Positions 32,365 through 40,825 of a DNA stretch of 64,000 nucleotides are shown piece by piece. Location: the NCBI RefSeq assembly GCF_903652925.1, contig NZ_CAHLAR010000005.1:124001-188000 (forward strand), read 5' to 3'. The stretch's first letter is position 1. The number at the start of each line of letters is the position of its first letter. Origin of the DNA: Achromobacter anxifer (GTDB lineage Bacteria; Pseudomonadota; Gammaproteobacteria; Burkholderiales; Burkholderiaceae_B). The notes below the pieces were generated by a model. The model worked only from the letters and a program-made list of their open reading frames with translations. It had not been told where the DNA came from and did no database searches. The position numbers and the translations under genes are program-made.

Positions 32365-33273
32365 ATGTTCAAGCAAGTGCGTTTCTATCGTCTGTCCGCC
32401 AACTCCTACCCCGCTGCTGCGGTGGAGTCTGCCCTCGCAAAAGCCCGTTTCGCGGCATGCGGTGCCACGCAGAAATTGTCGGTGGGCTGGATTCCGCCGC
32501 GCGGAAATGAACATGATTCGCTGCTCGAGAACGTCGGTGGCGAGTGGATTCTGCGCTTGCAAATCGAAAAGAAGTCCGTTCCGGGTTCTGCCCTGCGCGA
32601 GGCCGTCGATAAAAAATGCCGTCAAATCGAAGAAAAGGAAGGCCGCAAGCCAGGCCGCAAGGAAAAGCGCGAACTGAAGGAGCAGGCCGAGCTCGAGCTG
32701 CTGCCCCGTGCATTCAGCCGCACCAGCACGACCACCATCTGGATCAACCGCGCCGCAGGTCTGCTGGTCGTCGGCACCGCCAGCCAGAGCACGTGCGACC
32801 TCATCGTGAGCCAGATCATCGAAAATCTGCACGCTGTGCTGACGGACCTGACCATCAGCCCTGTGGATACAAACAGCTCGCCGGCCACCGCCATGACCAG
32901 CTGGCTCATGGATTACGAAGCGCCCGAGAATTTCGCGCTCGAGCGCACGCTGGAGCTGTACGCTCCCGACGAAACCAAGGCCACGGTGAAGTACGACCGC
33001 CACAACCTGGACGTTGGCGCCGTGCGCGATCAACTGACGGCCGGCATGCGCCCCAAGCGTCTGGCGATGGGTTGGGACAACAAGATGTCTTTCGTCCTGG
33101 GTGACGACCTTTCCATCAAGAAGATCGCTCTGATCGACGCCACCGACGGCAGTGCCGAAGACTCCGGCGTTGACAGCTTCGACGCCGACGTGTCGATCAT
33201 GACCGGCACGCTGAGCGCAGTGCTGCCCGACCTGGTCAAGGCGCTGGGTGGCTACGCCGACCAGCAGAGCTGA
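32365..33273 (+). CDS. rdgC: RdgC, recombination-associated DNA-binding protein
   Basis: RdgC forms a ring around double-stranded DNA and limits RecA loading. It has 302 aa, matching the family. Recognised by the start FKQVRFYRLS, the central RKEKRELKEQAELELLPRAF and WINRAAGLLVVGTAS, and the C-terminal KRLAMGWDNKMSFVL. ATG 32365 follows GTAAGGTACACC. RdgC genes are common on large plasmids and phages, where they may temper host RecA. Confidence 0.93.
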   Translation: MFKQVRFYRLSANSYPAAAVESALAKARFAACGATQKLSVGWIPPRGNEHDSLLENVGGEWILRLQIEKKSVPGSALREAVDKKCRQIEEKEGRKPGRKEKRELKEQAELELLPRAFSRTSTTTIWINRAAGLLVVGTASQSTCDLIVSQIIENLHAVLTDLTISPVDTNSSPATAMTSWLMDYEAPENFALERTLELYAPDETKATVKYDRHNLDVGAVRDQLTAGMRPKRLAMGWDNKMSFVLGDDLSIKKIALIDATDGSAEDSGVDSFDADVSIMTGTLSAVLPDLVKALGGYADQQS

Positions 33274-33278
33274 GCTAC

Positions 33279-33320
33279 CAACTGCGGCCCCGTGTACCTG
33301 GCGCCACGGGGCCGCAGTTG
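33279..33320. other. 16-bp perfect inverted repeat between rdgC and next gene
   Basis: CAACTGCGGCCCCGTG (33279-33294) and its reverse complement (33305-33320) enclose 10 bases. No T-tract follows, so it may be a rho-independent-like pause, attenuator or mRNA-stabilising hairpin. It ends 10 bases before the next ATG. Confidence 0.6.
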
Positions 33321-33329
33321 GCCGCGACC

Positions 33330-33737
33330 ATGCAAAGTCCTGAGTTCCGCATTCGCTTTCCGTCAGATGCCTCCCCCGTGGCGGCGCTCCAACATGAGGT
33401 CGCTCGACATCTGACGCATACCCAGATGGGCCTTGTGCTTCCGGTCTTGTCCCATGCTGTGCAAGAGCTACGGCGTCTCGACTGCGAAATCCAAGTGCCT
33501 GGAGGCAGTCGGCTGCGCCAGCTTGGTGCTGATCATGCACCAATCCTCATGATCACTGGTGGCGCGCAAGCCGACCTTGCGAATGCTGTCCTTGAGCGCC
33601 TCGCCTCAGAAGTTCAGGAGCGGGATCCCTATGCCGTGCTTACCCTGAGGCAAACTCGTGCGTGGTTTGGCCTGGTACGCCCGCCGGAACCCAAGAAGGG
33701 TCGGTTGGCGCGAGCTATTCACGCAATCTTCGGTTAG
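33330..33737 (+). CDS. Hypothetical protein
   Basis: 135 aa starting MQSPEFRIRFPSDASP, alpha/beta, basic C-terminus (KKGRLARAIHAIFG). No family recognised. It lies 57 bases after rdgC behind a strong hairpin. A TTG at 33318 is an alternative in-frame start, but it sits inside the hairpin. Confidence 0.65.
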   Translation: MQSPEFRIRFPSDASPVAALQHEVARHLTHTQMGLVLPVLSHAVQELRRLDCEIQVPGGSRLRQLGADHAPILMITGGAQADLANAVLERLASEVQERDPYAVLTLRQTRAWFGLVRPPEPKKGRLARAIHAIFG

Positions 33738-33749
33738 GCCCCGCCGGCC

Positions 33750-33755
33750 CTATAC
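33750..33755 (+). promoter_or_regulatory. CTATAC promoter/leader ahead of cca
   Basis: CTATACCTGGTAGTGGTAGC. The leader also contains a small GCGCCATGTTGGCGC inverted repeat before the ribosome site CCGGAGGA. Confidence 0.5.
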
Positions 33756-33807
33756 CTGGTAGTGGTAGCGCCATGTTGGCGCGCACTTATAACCGGAGGA
33801 AATATTT

Positions 33808-35130
33808 ATGATGACCGACAGACCTGATGCTGATAGCTTGCTGGTGACGGCCGGAGCCAAGATCTATGTGGTTGGCGGAGCATTGCGCGACATGCGGCTG
33901 GGCCGCGCCTGCGTTGATCAAGACTATTGTGTGGTTGGCGCTACCGTGGAGCAAATGCTGTTAGCCGGCTTCCGCCAGGTCGGCGCCGACTTCCCCGTAT
34001 TCCTTCACCCGGATTCGGGCGACGAGTACGCGCTGGCTCGAACGGAACGCAAGGTGGGGACTGGCTACCAAGGCTTTGCCGTGGACTTCAACCCTTCTGT
34101 GACCATCGAGCAGGACCTGGGCCGCCGTGATTTCACCGTCAATGCGATGGCACTGCGCCTGCACTCCGCGGGCGAGCAAACCTTCATAGACCCCTATGGA
34201 GGGCGAGCCGACATCGATGCCAAGGTGCTCAGGCATGTGAACGCCTCCACCTTCGTGGAGGATCCGGTTCGCGTGCTGCGCCTGGCCCGCTTCGCCGCGC
34301 GCTACAGCGACTTCACCATCGCTCCCGAAACCTTGGAGCTTTGCCGCGACATGGCCAATTCGGGCTTGCTGGACGAGTTGGTGGGCGAGCGCATCTGGAA
34401 GGAGATGTCACGGGGGCTGATGGAACCGCGGCCTTCGCGCATGTTCGACGTCCTGCGGGCCTGTGGTGCGCTTGCGCGCATCGCTCCGGAGCTCGACAAC
34501 CTGTGGGGCATCCCGCAGGCGCCCGAGCACCATCCGGAGGTCGACACCGGCGTACACGTCATGATGGTCCTGGACATGGCCGCGCGTCGCAAGGCGCCGC
34601 TCATGGTCCGCTTCGCGGCGCTCTTGCACGATCTGGGCAAGGGCGTCACGCCGGCGGAGAACCATCCGAGCCACCATGACCACGAGACCCTGGGCCTGCC
34701 CCTGGTCCGCAAACTGTGCGAGCGCTGGAAGGCTCCGGCCGACATGCGCAAGTTCGCGCTGTTGGTCTGCGAGGAACACCAGCATGTGCACCGTGCCCTG
34801 GTCATGCGTCCGTCGAGCGTCATCAAGTTGTTCATGCGTGCCGGAGCGTTCAACCGCCCCGAACACCTGGAAAGCCTGCTGGAAGCATGTGAATGCGATG
34901 CCCGCGGCCGACTGGGCCTGGAGGACCGTGACTACCCGCAAGCAGCCTACCTGCGCACCGCCTTCGAAGCTGCGCGCAGCGTAAATGCCGGTGCCGTGGC
35001 CCTGGCCTGCAAGAAGCCGCAGCACATCCCGGAACGAATCCTGGGTGAGCGTGTCCGCGCGGTGCAAGCCGTTACGGCCCATAACCGCAAGGACGAGTAC
35101 GCGAAACGTGAAGGTACTGCTAGCACCTGA
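33808..35130 (+). CDS. cca: CCA-adding tRNA nucleotidyltransferase with HD domain
   Basis: Adds or repairs the 3'-CCA of tRNAs from CTP and ATP. It has 440 aa. N-terminal nucleotidyltransferase motif VVGGALRDMRLGR then DQDYCVVG (DxD metal site), RRDFTVNAMAL, and the E. coli-type HD phosphohydrolase region LLHDLGKGVTP. Class II bacterial type, slightly longer than E. coli Cca (412 aa). Two in-frame ATGs (33808, 33811) follow CCGGAGGAAATATTT. A tRNA-maturation enzyme on a mobile element is unusual and may repair tRNAs damaged by nucleases. Confidence 0.93.
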   Translation: MMTDRPDADSLLVTAGAKIYVVGGALRDMRLGRACVDQDYCVVGATVEQMLLAGFRQVGADFPVFLHPDSGDEYALARTERKVGTGYQGFAVDFNPSVTIEQDLGRRDFTVNAMALRLHSAGEQTFIDPYGGRADIDAKVLRHVNASTFVEDPVRVLRLARFAARYSDFTIAPETLELCRDMANSGLLDELVGERIWKEMSRGLMEPRPSRMFDVLRACGALARIAPELDNLWGIPQAPEHHPEVDTGVHVMMVLDMAARRKAPLMVRFAALLHDLGKGVTPAENHPSHHDHETLGLPLVRKLCERWKAPADMRKFALLVCEEHQHVHRALVMRPSSVIKLFMRAGAFNRPEHLESLLEACECDARGRLGLEDRDYPQAAYLRTAFEAARSVNAGAVALACKKPQHIPERILGERVRAVQAVTAHNRKDEYAKREGTAST

Positions 35131-35215
35131 GCACTATGTGCCCCTCAAGCCTCGACAACTCTGCGGAGTGTCGAGGCTTTATTTTTGTTTGGGTGGGATC
35201 GGCGCCTTGTCAGAC

Positions 35216-35221
35216 CTATAC
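35216..35221 (+). promoter_or_regulatory. CTATAC promoter/leader
   Basis: CTATACGAGGGCAGGCAATA; a CCTCGACA/TGTCGAGG hairpin with T-tract just upstream ends the cca transcript. Confidence 0.55.
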
Positions 35222-35257
35222 GAGGGCAGGCAATACCCCCAACAACTGAGGAAAACC

Positions 35258-35731
35258 ATGACCCATGCATTTGAGGCCAAGCCATCACAAACTCCAGCTG
35301 TAGCGCTGGGAGACCTCTTCTATCGCTACCGAGATCAGCTGTACTCCTCGATAGTCGATGCTGACCGTGACATCTTCAGATCGCGGCTGGAGCTCGAACT
35401 CGACACCTTTGTAGTTTTCAAGATAACCCCGAAGGGATTCTGGATCGCCAGGCCCTGGGACGTGCGAAAGGCCGCCGGAACCATGCCAGCCCTGCGAGAG
35501 AATTCTCGAAAGCACTTCATACGGCACAGTGCCAAGCGCAAGTTCGCGCACGCGCACAGGACGGACGCGCTCGCGGCCTTTATCGAACGCAAGACGCGCC
35601 AAAAGTCGCTTTTGACCGAGCAGCTGCGCCGAGCGGAAGAGGCCCACCGCCTTGGCCGAGAGGCCCAGAAGCGGCTGTCCAATGAGCCGGCTGAGCTTTC
35701 TACTGAGATGCCTGAACTCATATTTGCTTGA
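35258..35731 (+). CDS. Hypothetical basic protein
   Basis: 157 aa. The N-terminal half is a beta-rich region (DTFVVFKITPKGFWIARPWD); the C-terminal half is strongly basic and helical (IRHSAKRKFAHAHR, LRRAEEAHRLGREAQ). Ribosome site GAGGAAAACC. The same plan, a small beta motif FWIARPWD-like followed by a charged helix, may indicate a nucleic-acid-binding protein. No family recognised. Confidence 0.7.
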   Translation: MTHAFEAKPSQTPAVALGDLFYRYRDQLYSSIVDADRDIFRSRLELELDTFVVFKITPKGFWIARPWDVRKAAGTMPALRENSRKHFIRHSAKRKFAHAHRTDALAAFIERKTRQKSLLTEQLRRAEEAHRLGREAQKRLSNEPAELSTEMPELIFA

Positions 35732-35812
35732 TCTAACTCCAGCATCTCTCCCATCCGCTCATTGCCTCACGGCACTGGGCGGATTCTTCGTCTCAAGACA
35801 AGGCCGTTGCGG

Positions 35813-35818
35813 CTATAC
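35813..35818 (+). promoter_or_regulatory. CTATAC promoter/leader
   Basis: CTATACGAGAGGCGGGGTAA; ribosome site CGAAAGGAAACGACC before ATG 35878. Confidence 0.55.
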
Positions 35819-35877
35819 GAGAGGCGGGGTAATCGCTCTGCGAGGAAACAATTCATCATCATCGAAAGGAAACGACC

Positions 35878-36252
35878 ATGCAATTGAACTTTGAAGCCAA
35901 CGGCGCACTGACCTTCGTGCTTGAAGTGGGTGATCGTGACGACATCGAGAATTTGATCGACCAGGCCGAGCGCTGTGCTAACAACATCGACCACAGCGTG
36001 CTCAGCAGCATGCTCGACTTTTACGGCTACATTGGCAACGGTGTTCTGCGGCCAATCCAAGCATCATCGGTCGGCGCCCTGACCGACGCTCCGATGTTCT
36101 CGGATGACGTGGACATCGAAGACGACGGCAAGGAAAAGGTCCGCGGTCGCGTCTGGTGGTTTCCGGACTATGCCGTGAAATCGTTCGCACACGATCTCAT
36201 GGACAAAGGCTCCGTCACCTTCCTACTCGGCCAACCGGTAGGGCTGCACTGA
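35878..36252 (+). CDS. Hypothetical acidic protein
   Basis: 124 aa, acidic, starting MQLNFEANGALTFVLEVGD. No family recognised. The stop overlaps the start of the next gene (ATGA-like), so they form a two-gene unit with a membrane protein. Confidence 0.7.
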   Translation: MQLNFEANGALTFVLEVGDRDDIENLIDQAERCANNIDHSVLSSMLDFYGYIGNGVLRPIQASSVGALTDAPMFSDDVDIEDDGKEKVRGRVWWFPDYAVKSFAHDLMDKGSVTFLLGQPVGLH

Positions 36253-36854
36253 TGTCGCGAGCGCTTCAAACCGCTGCGCTGTGTCTTTCGGCAACGATAT
36301 GGCACCTGTGGCGCATCGCTCTTGCGAGGCCCGTCTACGGCACCTTGGGGAACAACCAACGTGCCGAGAATATGATTCTGATCATGTTCCTGGGCGCCGG
36401 CTTGCTGCGGCACCTGGTCCTCGGCCGACAGGATCCATCCTTAGGCAGCTTCCTGTCCGCTCTGGGAACACTCCTGGTGTGGGCGATCCTGGCTTTCGTC
36501 TTGGTCCAGGGCGTTCTTAGCGCGGTGGTGCGGTTCGCTCCTGACCGACAGACGAAGAAAGACATCCTGGACATTGCCACGCTGAGTGCGTTTGGTTGTT
36601 CGGCGGTCGTCGATTTGGGTGTCTGCCTCTGGAGCTACGCAACAGGCACACCGCCGTACGATTTCTGGCTCGCGCCATTTGTCATAGAAGTCGTGCTCAT
36701 CGTCCTGAACGTCCGCTCAATCGTTCGCCAGGCACACCACAAAGTGCTGAAGGAAAGGTTGACGTGCGCGCAGAATGCGACGGAGGTCTTCACCGACTGG
36801 CGCCGTAAGCTACGACAGAAAAAGCAGGCAAAACATTTCTATCGCGGCCGTTAG
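36252..36854 (+). CDS. Multi-pass membrane protein
   Basis: 200 aa with four hydrophobic segments, among them MILIMFLGAGLLRHLVLG, LLVWAILAFVLVQGVLSAVV and FWLAPFVIEVVLIVLNV, and a basic C-terminal tail (WRRKLRQKKQAKHFYRGR). ATG 36252 overlaps the previous stop. No family recognised; translationally coupled to the acidic protein. Confidence 0.75.
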   Translation: MSRALQTAALCLSATIWHLWRIALARPVYGTLGNNQRAENMILIMFLGAGLLRHLVLGRQDPSLGSFLSALGTLLVWAILAFVLVQGVLSAVVRFAPDRQTKKDILDIATLSAFGCSAVVDLGVCLWSYATGTPPYDFWLAPFVIEVVLIVLNVRSIVRQAHHKVLKERLTCAQNATEVFTDWRRKLRQKKQAKHFYRGR

Positions 36855-36934
36855 ACGCCACCTCAAGGCCAGCATGCAACTGCTGGCCTTTCTTCGCCCA
36901 TCTCATGGGGTTTTCAAAACTTCACCCTTGCGAC

Positions 36935-36940
36935 CTATAC
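36935..36940 (+). promoter_or_regulatory. CTATAC promoter/leader
   Basis: CTATACACCAAGGTTCGG. A GGGGC...GCCCC-type hairpin lies in the leader before ATG 37030. Confidence 0.45.
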
Positions 36941-37029
36941 ACCAAGGTTCGGATCTTCGCCCCCGCGGCAGCCAGCCATGGGGGCTTTGCCTTTTTTCAG
37001 CGGATCCAGGTCAATAACCATAAGCGTCT

Positions 37030-37584
37030 ATGACGCCCACACACATGCACCAAGCAAAACGCCTTTTCATGCTTCTGGTGGTGCTTGTCAGTTCAGGCTG
37101 CACACCACTTCACCCGTCTCGGCCCACGGCATCCATTCTGCACGATCGGACAGCGCTCGAGCACAGCGAGACAGACATTACAAACTTCGACCGTGAAACC
37201 GCATCCTCGCCAGGAAGCGAGGTCGTGATGCACGCACTCACCCTGTTGAAGTCTAAGTACCGATTCGGGGGCAAGAGCCCTGAGACCGGGCTCGATTGCT
37301 CCGGACTGGTTTCCCATGTCTATGACAATGCGCTGGGCCTGTCCGTCGAAGGATCGGCAAGCAGCATGGCATTGCAGGGCCGGCGCATCACTCGAAAGGA
37401 TCTCAAGGCTGGAGATCTCGTCTTCTTCAACACCCTCGGCCGCCCCCGTTCGCACGTTGGCATCTATGTGGGCAATGACAAATTCGTTCACGCAGAGAAC
37501 TCGCGCACGGGGATCCGAATCAACCGCCTGAGCGATCGGTACTATGCCGCCCGCTTTGAGGAAGCGCGAACCCTGCTGCATTGA
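37030..37584 (+). CDS. NlpC/P60 family lipoprotein peptidase
   Basis: Probable murein endopeptidase anchored as a lipoprotein. Signal peptide with lipobox VSSGC at about residue 23-27. Catalytic region: FGGKSPETGLDCSGLVSHVY (cysteine), RPRSHVGIYVGNDKFVHAEN (histidines). It has 184 aa, typical for the family. It may open the peptidoglycan for the transfer channel or act in cell-wall turnover. Convergent with the next gene across a shared palindromic terminator. Confidence 0.9.
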   Translation: MTPTHMHQAKRLFMLLVVLVSSGCTPLHPSRPTASILHDRTALEHSETDITNFDRETASSPGSEVVMHALTLLKSKYRFGGKSPETGLDCSGLVSHVYDNALGLSVEGSASSMALQGRRITRKDLKAGDLVFFNTLGRPRSHVGIYVGNDKFVHAENSRTGIRINRLSDRYYAARFEEARTLLH

Positions 37585-37589
37585 AGAAG

Positions 37590-37613
37590 AAAAGCCAGGC
37601 ATGCCTGGCTTTT
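37590..37613. terminator. Bidirectional palindromic terminator
   Basis: AAAAGCCAGGC/GCCTGGCTTTT, a perfect palindrome with A- and T-tracts between convergent genes. Confidence 0.9.
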
Positions 37614-37625
37614 GAGTGGTTACGC

Positions 37626-38045
37626 TTAGCGCTTACGAGTGGTTTTTGCCGCCGGGCGCTCTGGCGCAATGTACGGGACCTTGCTCGGCGGGAAGTAGTC
37701 ATCCTCCAGCTTGAGAGGCGCAGGGCTCGTTCTGGCCCAGACTTCCAGCTCATCGCTTCCGGATGAGACGCGCTTGCCGGTGTCCTTGAAATAGCCCGAC
37801 GACAGCAGCGGGCTTCGAAGCGGCTTGTTGGTTCCATGCGTGCGGATGATGACCTCGCCGTGCGCAAGTCGCATGCTCGGCACGTCCTCGCTGAGGATTG
37901 CGAATGGCGACCCGCTCCGGGCGGAAAAGCATTGGAGGTGGGGGCGTCCGCCGCGTTCGGTTTCTATGATGACCAGGGGAATGTTGAACGCGATGAACTC
38001 GCCGACGTTGACTGGTCGGCCTTTCGCGCCTAGAACTTGGGACAT
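37626..38045 (-). CDS. Hypothetical protein
   Basis: 139 aa starting MSQVLGAKGRPVNVGEFI, beta-rich, with a basic tail (APERPAAKTTRKR). ATG 38045 is chosen because GAAAGGTCAAAGC precedes it and a CTATAC promoter lies upstream on the minus strand. No family recognised. Confidence 0.7.
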   Translation of the reverse strand: MSQVLGAKGRPVNVGEFIAFNIPLVIIETERGGRPHLQCFSARSGSPFAILSEDVPSMRLAHGEVIIRTHGTNKPLRSPLLSSGYFKDTGKRVSSGSDELEVWARTSPAPLKLEDDYFPPSKVPYIAPERPAAKTTRKR

Positions 38046-38080
38046 GCTTTGACCTTTCAATGGTTGTTGCTCACACAGGG

Positions 38081-38086
38081 GTATAG
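38081..38086 (-). promoter_or_regulatory. CTATAC promoter/leader, minus strand
   Basis: Minus strand CTATACCCCTGTGTGAGCAA; drives the gene starting at 38045. Only 21 bp separate it from the divergent plus-strand box at 38108. Confidence 0.55.
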
Positions 38087-38107
38087 GCTGGCGCAGGCCA
38101 CGCATCC

Positions 38108-38113
38108 CTATAC
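38108..38113 (+). promoter_or_regulatory. CTATAC promoter/leader ahead of Suv3-like gene
   Basis: CTATACTCAATGCCGGCC; ribosome site CGAAAGGTTTCG before ATG 38155. Confidence 0.5.
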
Positions 38114-38154
38114 TCAATGCCGGCCGATAGGCCTCTGCTCTACGAAAGGTTTCG

Positions 38155-40095
38155 ATGCCCGCATCTCAGGCTTCTGGCTCCGCCACGCTCTTCATTGGCC
38201 CGCGCACCACCTGGTTGGCGGCTCGCACTCAGGTCCCCTACAAAGACCAGCTCTGGCATCTCTGCGGCTACAACGACGCGACCCGCCTGGGCGACAGCGC
38301 CACCTTCTCCCGCCTCACTCTCAAACACCGCTCCCAGCGCAAACTCGATGCCTCTCGCAAGCTCCTGCCGGCGCTGCAAGCTGCCTTGATGGCCGGCGCC
38401 CAGAAGCTCGCAGACTTCCTTGCTGCGGCGGATCGCGATGGTGTGCTGCACCTGGTTCACGCCATTACCGGCAAGCTCGAAGCTGGTATCCACCTGGACG
38501 AGCTGCCAGCAATTCTTGCCAATTCGTTGACGTCACTGCGCGCGGAGAAGGACCGGCAAGCCATGGGCCAGGCCATCCGTCAGGCCGTGCGCCTTCAGGA
38601 CTACCCCGACGCCTTCCTGGCGCGAGTGCGCCGGCGCAAGATCATCGCCGTGCTGGGGCCCACGAACTCGGGCAAGACCTACGATGCGTTCGTCCGCCTG
38701 GCGGCCGCGCGGGACGGGGTCTACTTGGGCCCGTTGCGCCTGCTGGCGCTGGAGGCCTACAACCGTCTCAACGACGAATTCGGCGTGCCGACGTCGCTGC
38801 TGACCGGCGAGGACCGGCGGGACACCGAGGGTGCGCGCGTGACCGCCTCCACAATTGAGATGCTCAACCCCGATCGCGAGGTTGAAGTGGCCGTGATCGA
38901 CGAAATTCAGATGCTGCTGGATCCCGACCGTGGGTGGGCGTGGACGCAGGCGGTGGTTGGCGCCAACGCGGCCGAGCTCTGGCTCCTGGGGGCGCTCTCG
39001 GCTGAGCCCGCCATCCGCGCCTTGGGCAAGCGCCTGGGCCTCGAAGTGGAGATCCGGTACAAGGAACGCAAGCATCCATTGAGCGTGGCGCCGCGCGCGC
39101 TGGCAGCGTCGCCTCTGGCGAGCCTGGATCAAGCTCAGAAAGGGGACGCATGGGTGGTGTTCTCCCGGCGCAACGCGCTCACCCTGCGCGATGACTTCCT
39201 GGCGCGCGGAAAGACGGTGGCCTGCATCTACGGGCTGCTGACGCCGGAAGTGCGTGAACGCGAAGCCCGGCGCTTTGCCGAAGGGGAGGCGGACATCCTG
39301 GTGGCCACCGACGCGATCGGGATGGGCCTGAACCTTCCGATTCAGCGCGTGGTCTTCACCGCCATTCACAAGTTCAATGGGGTGGATCTCCAGCAGCTCG
39401 AAGTCCCCATGCTCCAGCAGATCGGCGGTCGGGCGGGACGCTATGGCCACCAGTCCGAGCAGGATGGGGTGGTAGTGGGCTTGACCCCCAACGAGCACAC
39501 TGTCGTCGCTCAGCTGATGCGTGCCAAGCAGCCCCCGCTGGCTGATCGCGGCTTCCTCATCGCCCCCAGCCAGGACTACCTCGAGCGGCTGGCCAAGCTG
39601 GCAGGCACGGAGCGCCTCGAGGCATTGCTCGCCGCGTACGAGCAGCACGCCGACCAGGGCGACGGCTTCTTCCAGGCCTACGTGCCCCAGGAGATGCTGG
39701 ATCGGGCCGCCATGCTGGATGCGATGCTCAACCTGCCTCTGTCCATCAAGCACATCCTGGCCCTGGCGCCGCTGAGCACGCAGCACGAGGTGCTGGCCTC
39801 GACGTGGACCACCTGGGTGCGCAAGGTGAACCGTAACGAGGTGGTGAGCCTGGATTTCCTGCGGGAGAGCCCGGCGGAGGCATCCTTGGAGACGGCGGAG
39901 ATGGCGGTCCAGCAGCTGTGGGCCTACCTGTGGCTGTCCTACCGGCTGCCGACCAACTTCATGCAGGCCGAACAAGCGCGCGACGAGCTGGCGCCCTGGG
40001 TAGACGCCGTGGACAACCACCTTCGCGGCACGCGGCGCCAAGGCGCCAGCCGCCAGCCAGGGAAGGCCGCCTGGTATCGCGCTGCCCCCATGTAG
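38155..40095 (+). CDS. Suv3-like superfamily 2 RNA helicase
   Basis: 646-aa DExH-type helicase of the Suv3 family, which unwinds RNA and in mitochondria partners an exoribonuclease in the degradosome. After a helical N-terminal third, helicase motifs appear: I LGPTNSGKTYDA (about 168-179), II AVIDEIQM (DEIQ), III-like LLGALS, V TDAIGMGLNLP, VI QIGGRAGRYG. The C-terminal region (about 430-600) has the Suv3 helical pattern. Bacterial Suv3-like genes are typical of alphaproteobacterial chromosomes; a plasmid copy is uncommon. With Cca it suggests RNA-quality functions on this element. Confidence 0.9.
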   Translation: MPASQASGSATLFIGPRTTWLAARTQVPYKDQLWHLCGYNDATRLGDSATFSRLTLKHRSQRKLDASRKLLPALQAALMAGAQKLADFLAAADRDGVLHLVHAITGKLEAGIHLDELPAILANSLTSLRAEKDRQAMGQAIRQAVRLQDYPDAFLARVRRRKIIAVLGPTNSGKTYDAFVRLAAARDGVYLGPLRLLALEAYNRLNDEFGVPTSLLTGEDRRDTEGARVTASTIEMLNPDREVEVAVIDEIQMLLDPDRGWAWTQAVVGANAAELWLLGALSAEPAIRALGKRLGLEVEIRYKERKHPLSVAPRALAASPLASLDQAQKGDAWVVFSRRNALTLRDDFLARGKTVACIYGLLTPEVREREARRFAEGEADILVATDAIGMGLNLPIQRVVFTAIHKFNGVDLQQLEVPMLQQIGGRAGRYGHQSEQDGVVVGLTPNEHTVVAQLMRAKQPPLADRGFLIAPSQDYLERLAKLAGTERLEALLAAYEQHADQGDGFFQAYVPQEMLDRAAMLDAMLNLPLSIKHILALAPLSTQHEVLASTWTTWVRKVNRNEVVSLDFLRESPAEASLETAEMAVQQLWAYLWLSYRLPTNFMQAEQARDELAPWVDAVDNHLRGTRRQGASRQPGKAAWYRAAPM

Positions 40096-40137
40096 CCCGT
40101 GCAGCCTCGGCGCGATCGGCTTTGCTCCGCGTAACGT

Positions 40138-40163
40138 CCCCGCCCATCCGGGCGGGGCTTTTC
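40138..40163 (+). terminator. Intrinsic terminator
   Basis: CCCCGCCC/GGGCGGGG stem followed by CTTTTC. Confidence 0.85.
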
Positions 40164-40191
40164 ATGCTGGCGGCCAGGCTACACACAATCG

Positions 40192-40197
40192 CTATAC
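40192..40197 (+). promoter_or_regulatory. CTATAC promoter/leader
   Basis: CTATACAGGGGTAGGACATC, one of the clearest matches to the AGGACA leader block. Confidence 0.6.
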
Positions 40198-40229
40198 AGG
40201 GGTAGGACATCAACCTCATAGGAACCGAA

Positions 40230-40682
40230 ATGCAAAAGTTGGACAACCATTCTGAACACATCATCGCCAGCCACGGCTGGATGACGCAATACGTTTTCCC
40301 TGTGGAGAAGAAAGGCGGTCCGTCTTTCTCTTACACCATCGGTCTGGCGGATGCAGGACTTCCCGAGCTCATCGTGGTCGCGCTTCCCGCCGAGATTGCG
40401 CACATGATGATCACCGCGATCATCGAAAAACTGCGCGAAGAACAGGCGGGAGGACCTACCGTCCTTGGCGCCATTGACATCAACTTCAACTTTCCCGCTT
40501 ACGTGAGGGAAGTGTCGGTTGAAGACGTTTCGGACTATGCCACGCGTGCGATTTTTCGCAGTGAAGGCAAGGCGAAATTCCGCCAAATCAGCATCCCGGA
40601 CCGCACCGGAAAATTTCCCTGGGAATCCGGCTTCAGCGGTGATCCGAAGATGTATCCCATCCTCGGCACCGCGCCAGTCTGA
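40230..40682 (+). CDS. DUF4262-like protein
   Basis: 150 aa. The pattern HGWMTQYVFP...PSFSYTIGLADAGLPELIVV, then a central helix and a beta-rich C-terminus (YPILGT) matches DUF4262 proteins, which are common in actinobacteria and on plasmids. Function unknown. Monocistronic cassette with its own terminator. Confidence 0.8.
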   Translation: MQKLDNHSEHIIASHGWMTQYVFPVEKKGGPSFSYTIGLADAGLPELIVVALPAEIAHMMITAIIEKLREEQAGGPTVLGAIDINFNFPAYVREVSVEDVSDYATRAIFRSEGKAKFRQISIPDRTGKFPWESGFSGDPKMYPILGTAPV

Positions 40683-40725
40683 ACAAGCTCCGCACAGGCC
40701 CCGCTGATCTCAGCGATCACTCTCC

Positions 40726-40752
40726 AGCCGCCAGTTATATGGCGGCTTTTTC
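40726..40752 (+). terminator. Intrinsic terminator
   Basis: AGCCGCC/GGCGGCT stem followed by TTTTTC. Confidence 0.85.
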
Positions 40753-40776
40753 ATCGGCCGCGGCCTGGCGCCAGCG

Positions 40777-40782
40777 CTATAC
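40777..40782 (+). promoter_or_regulatory. CTATAC promoter/leader
   Basis: CTATACGCGAGCAGGACCAT; ribosome site CAGAAAGGATACAC before ATG 40826. Confidence 0.6.
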
Positions 40783-40825
40783 GCGAGCAGGACCATAACT
40801 CGCGCATTACGCAGAAAGGATACAC

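Noticed and set aside
33279-33320. Hairpin after rdgC as a standard intrinsic terminator
   Set aside because: The stem is perfect, but no T-tract follows, so I list it as a structured element of uncertain role.
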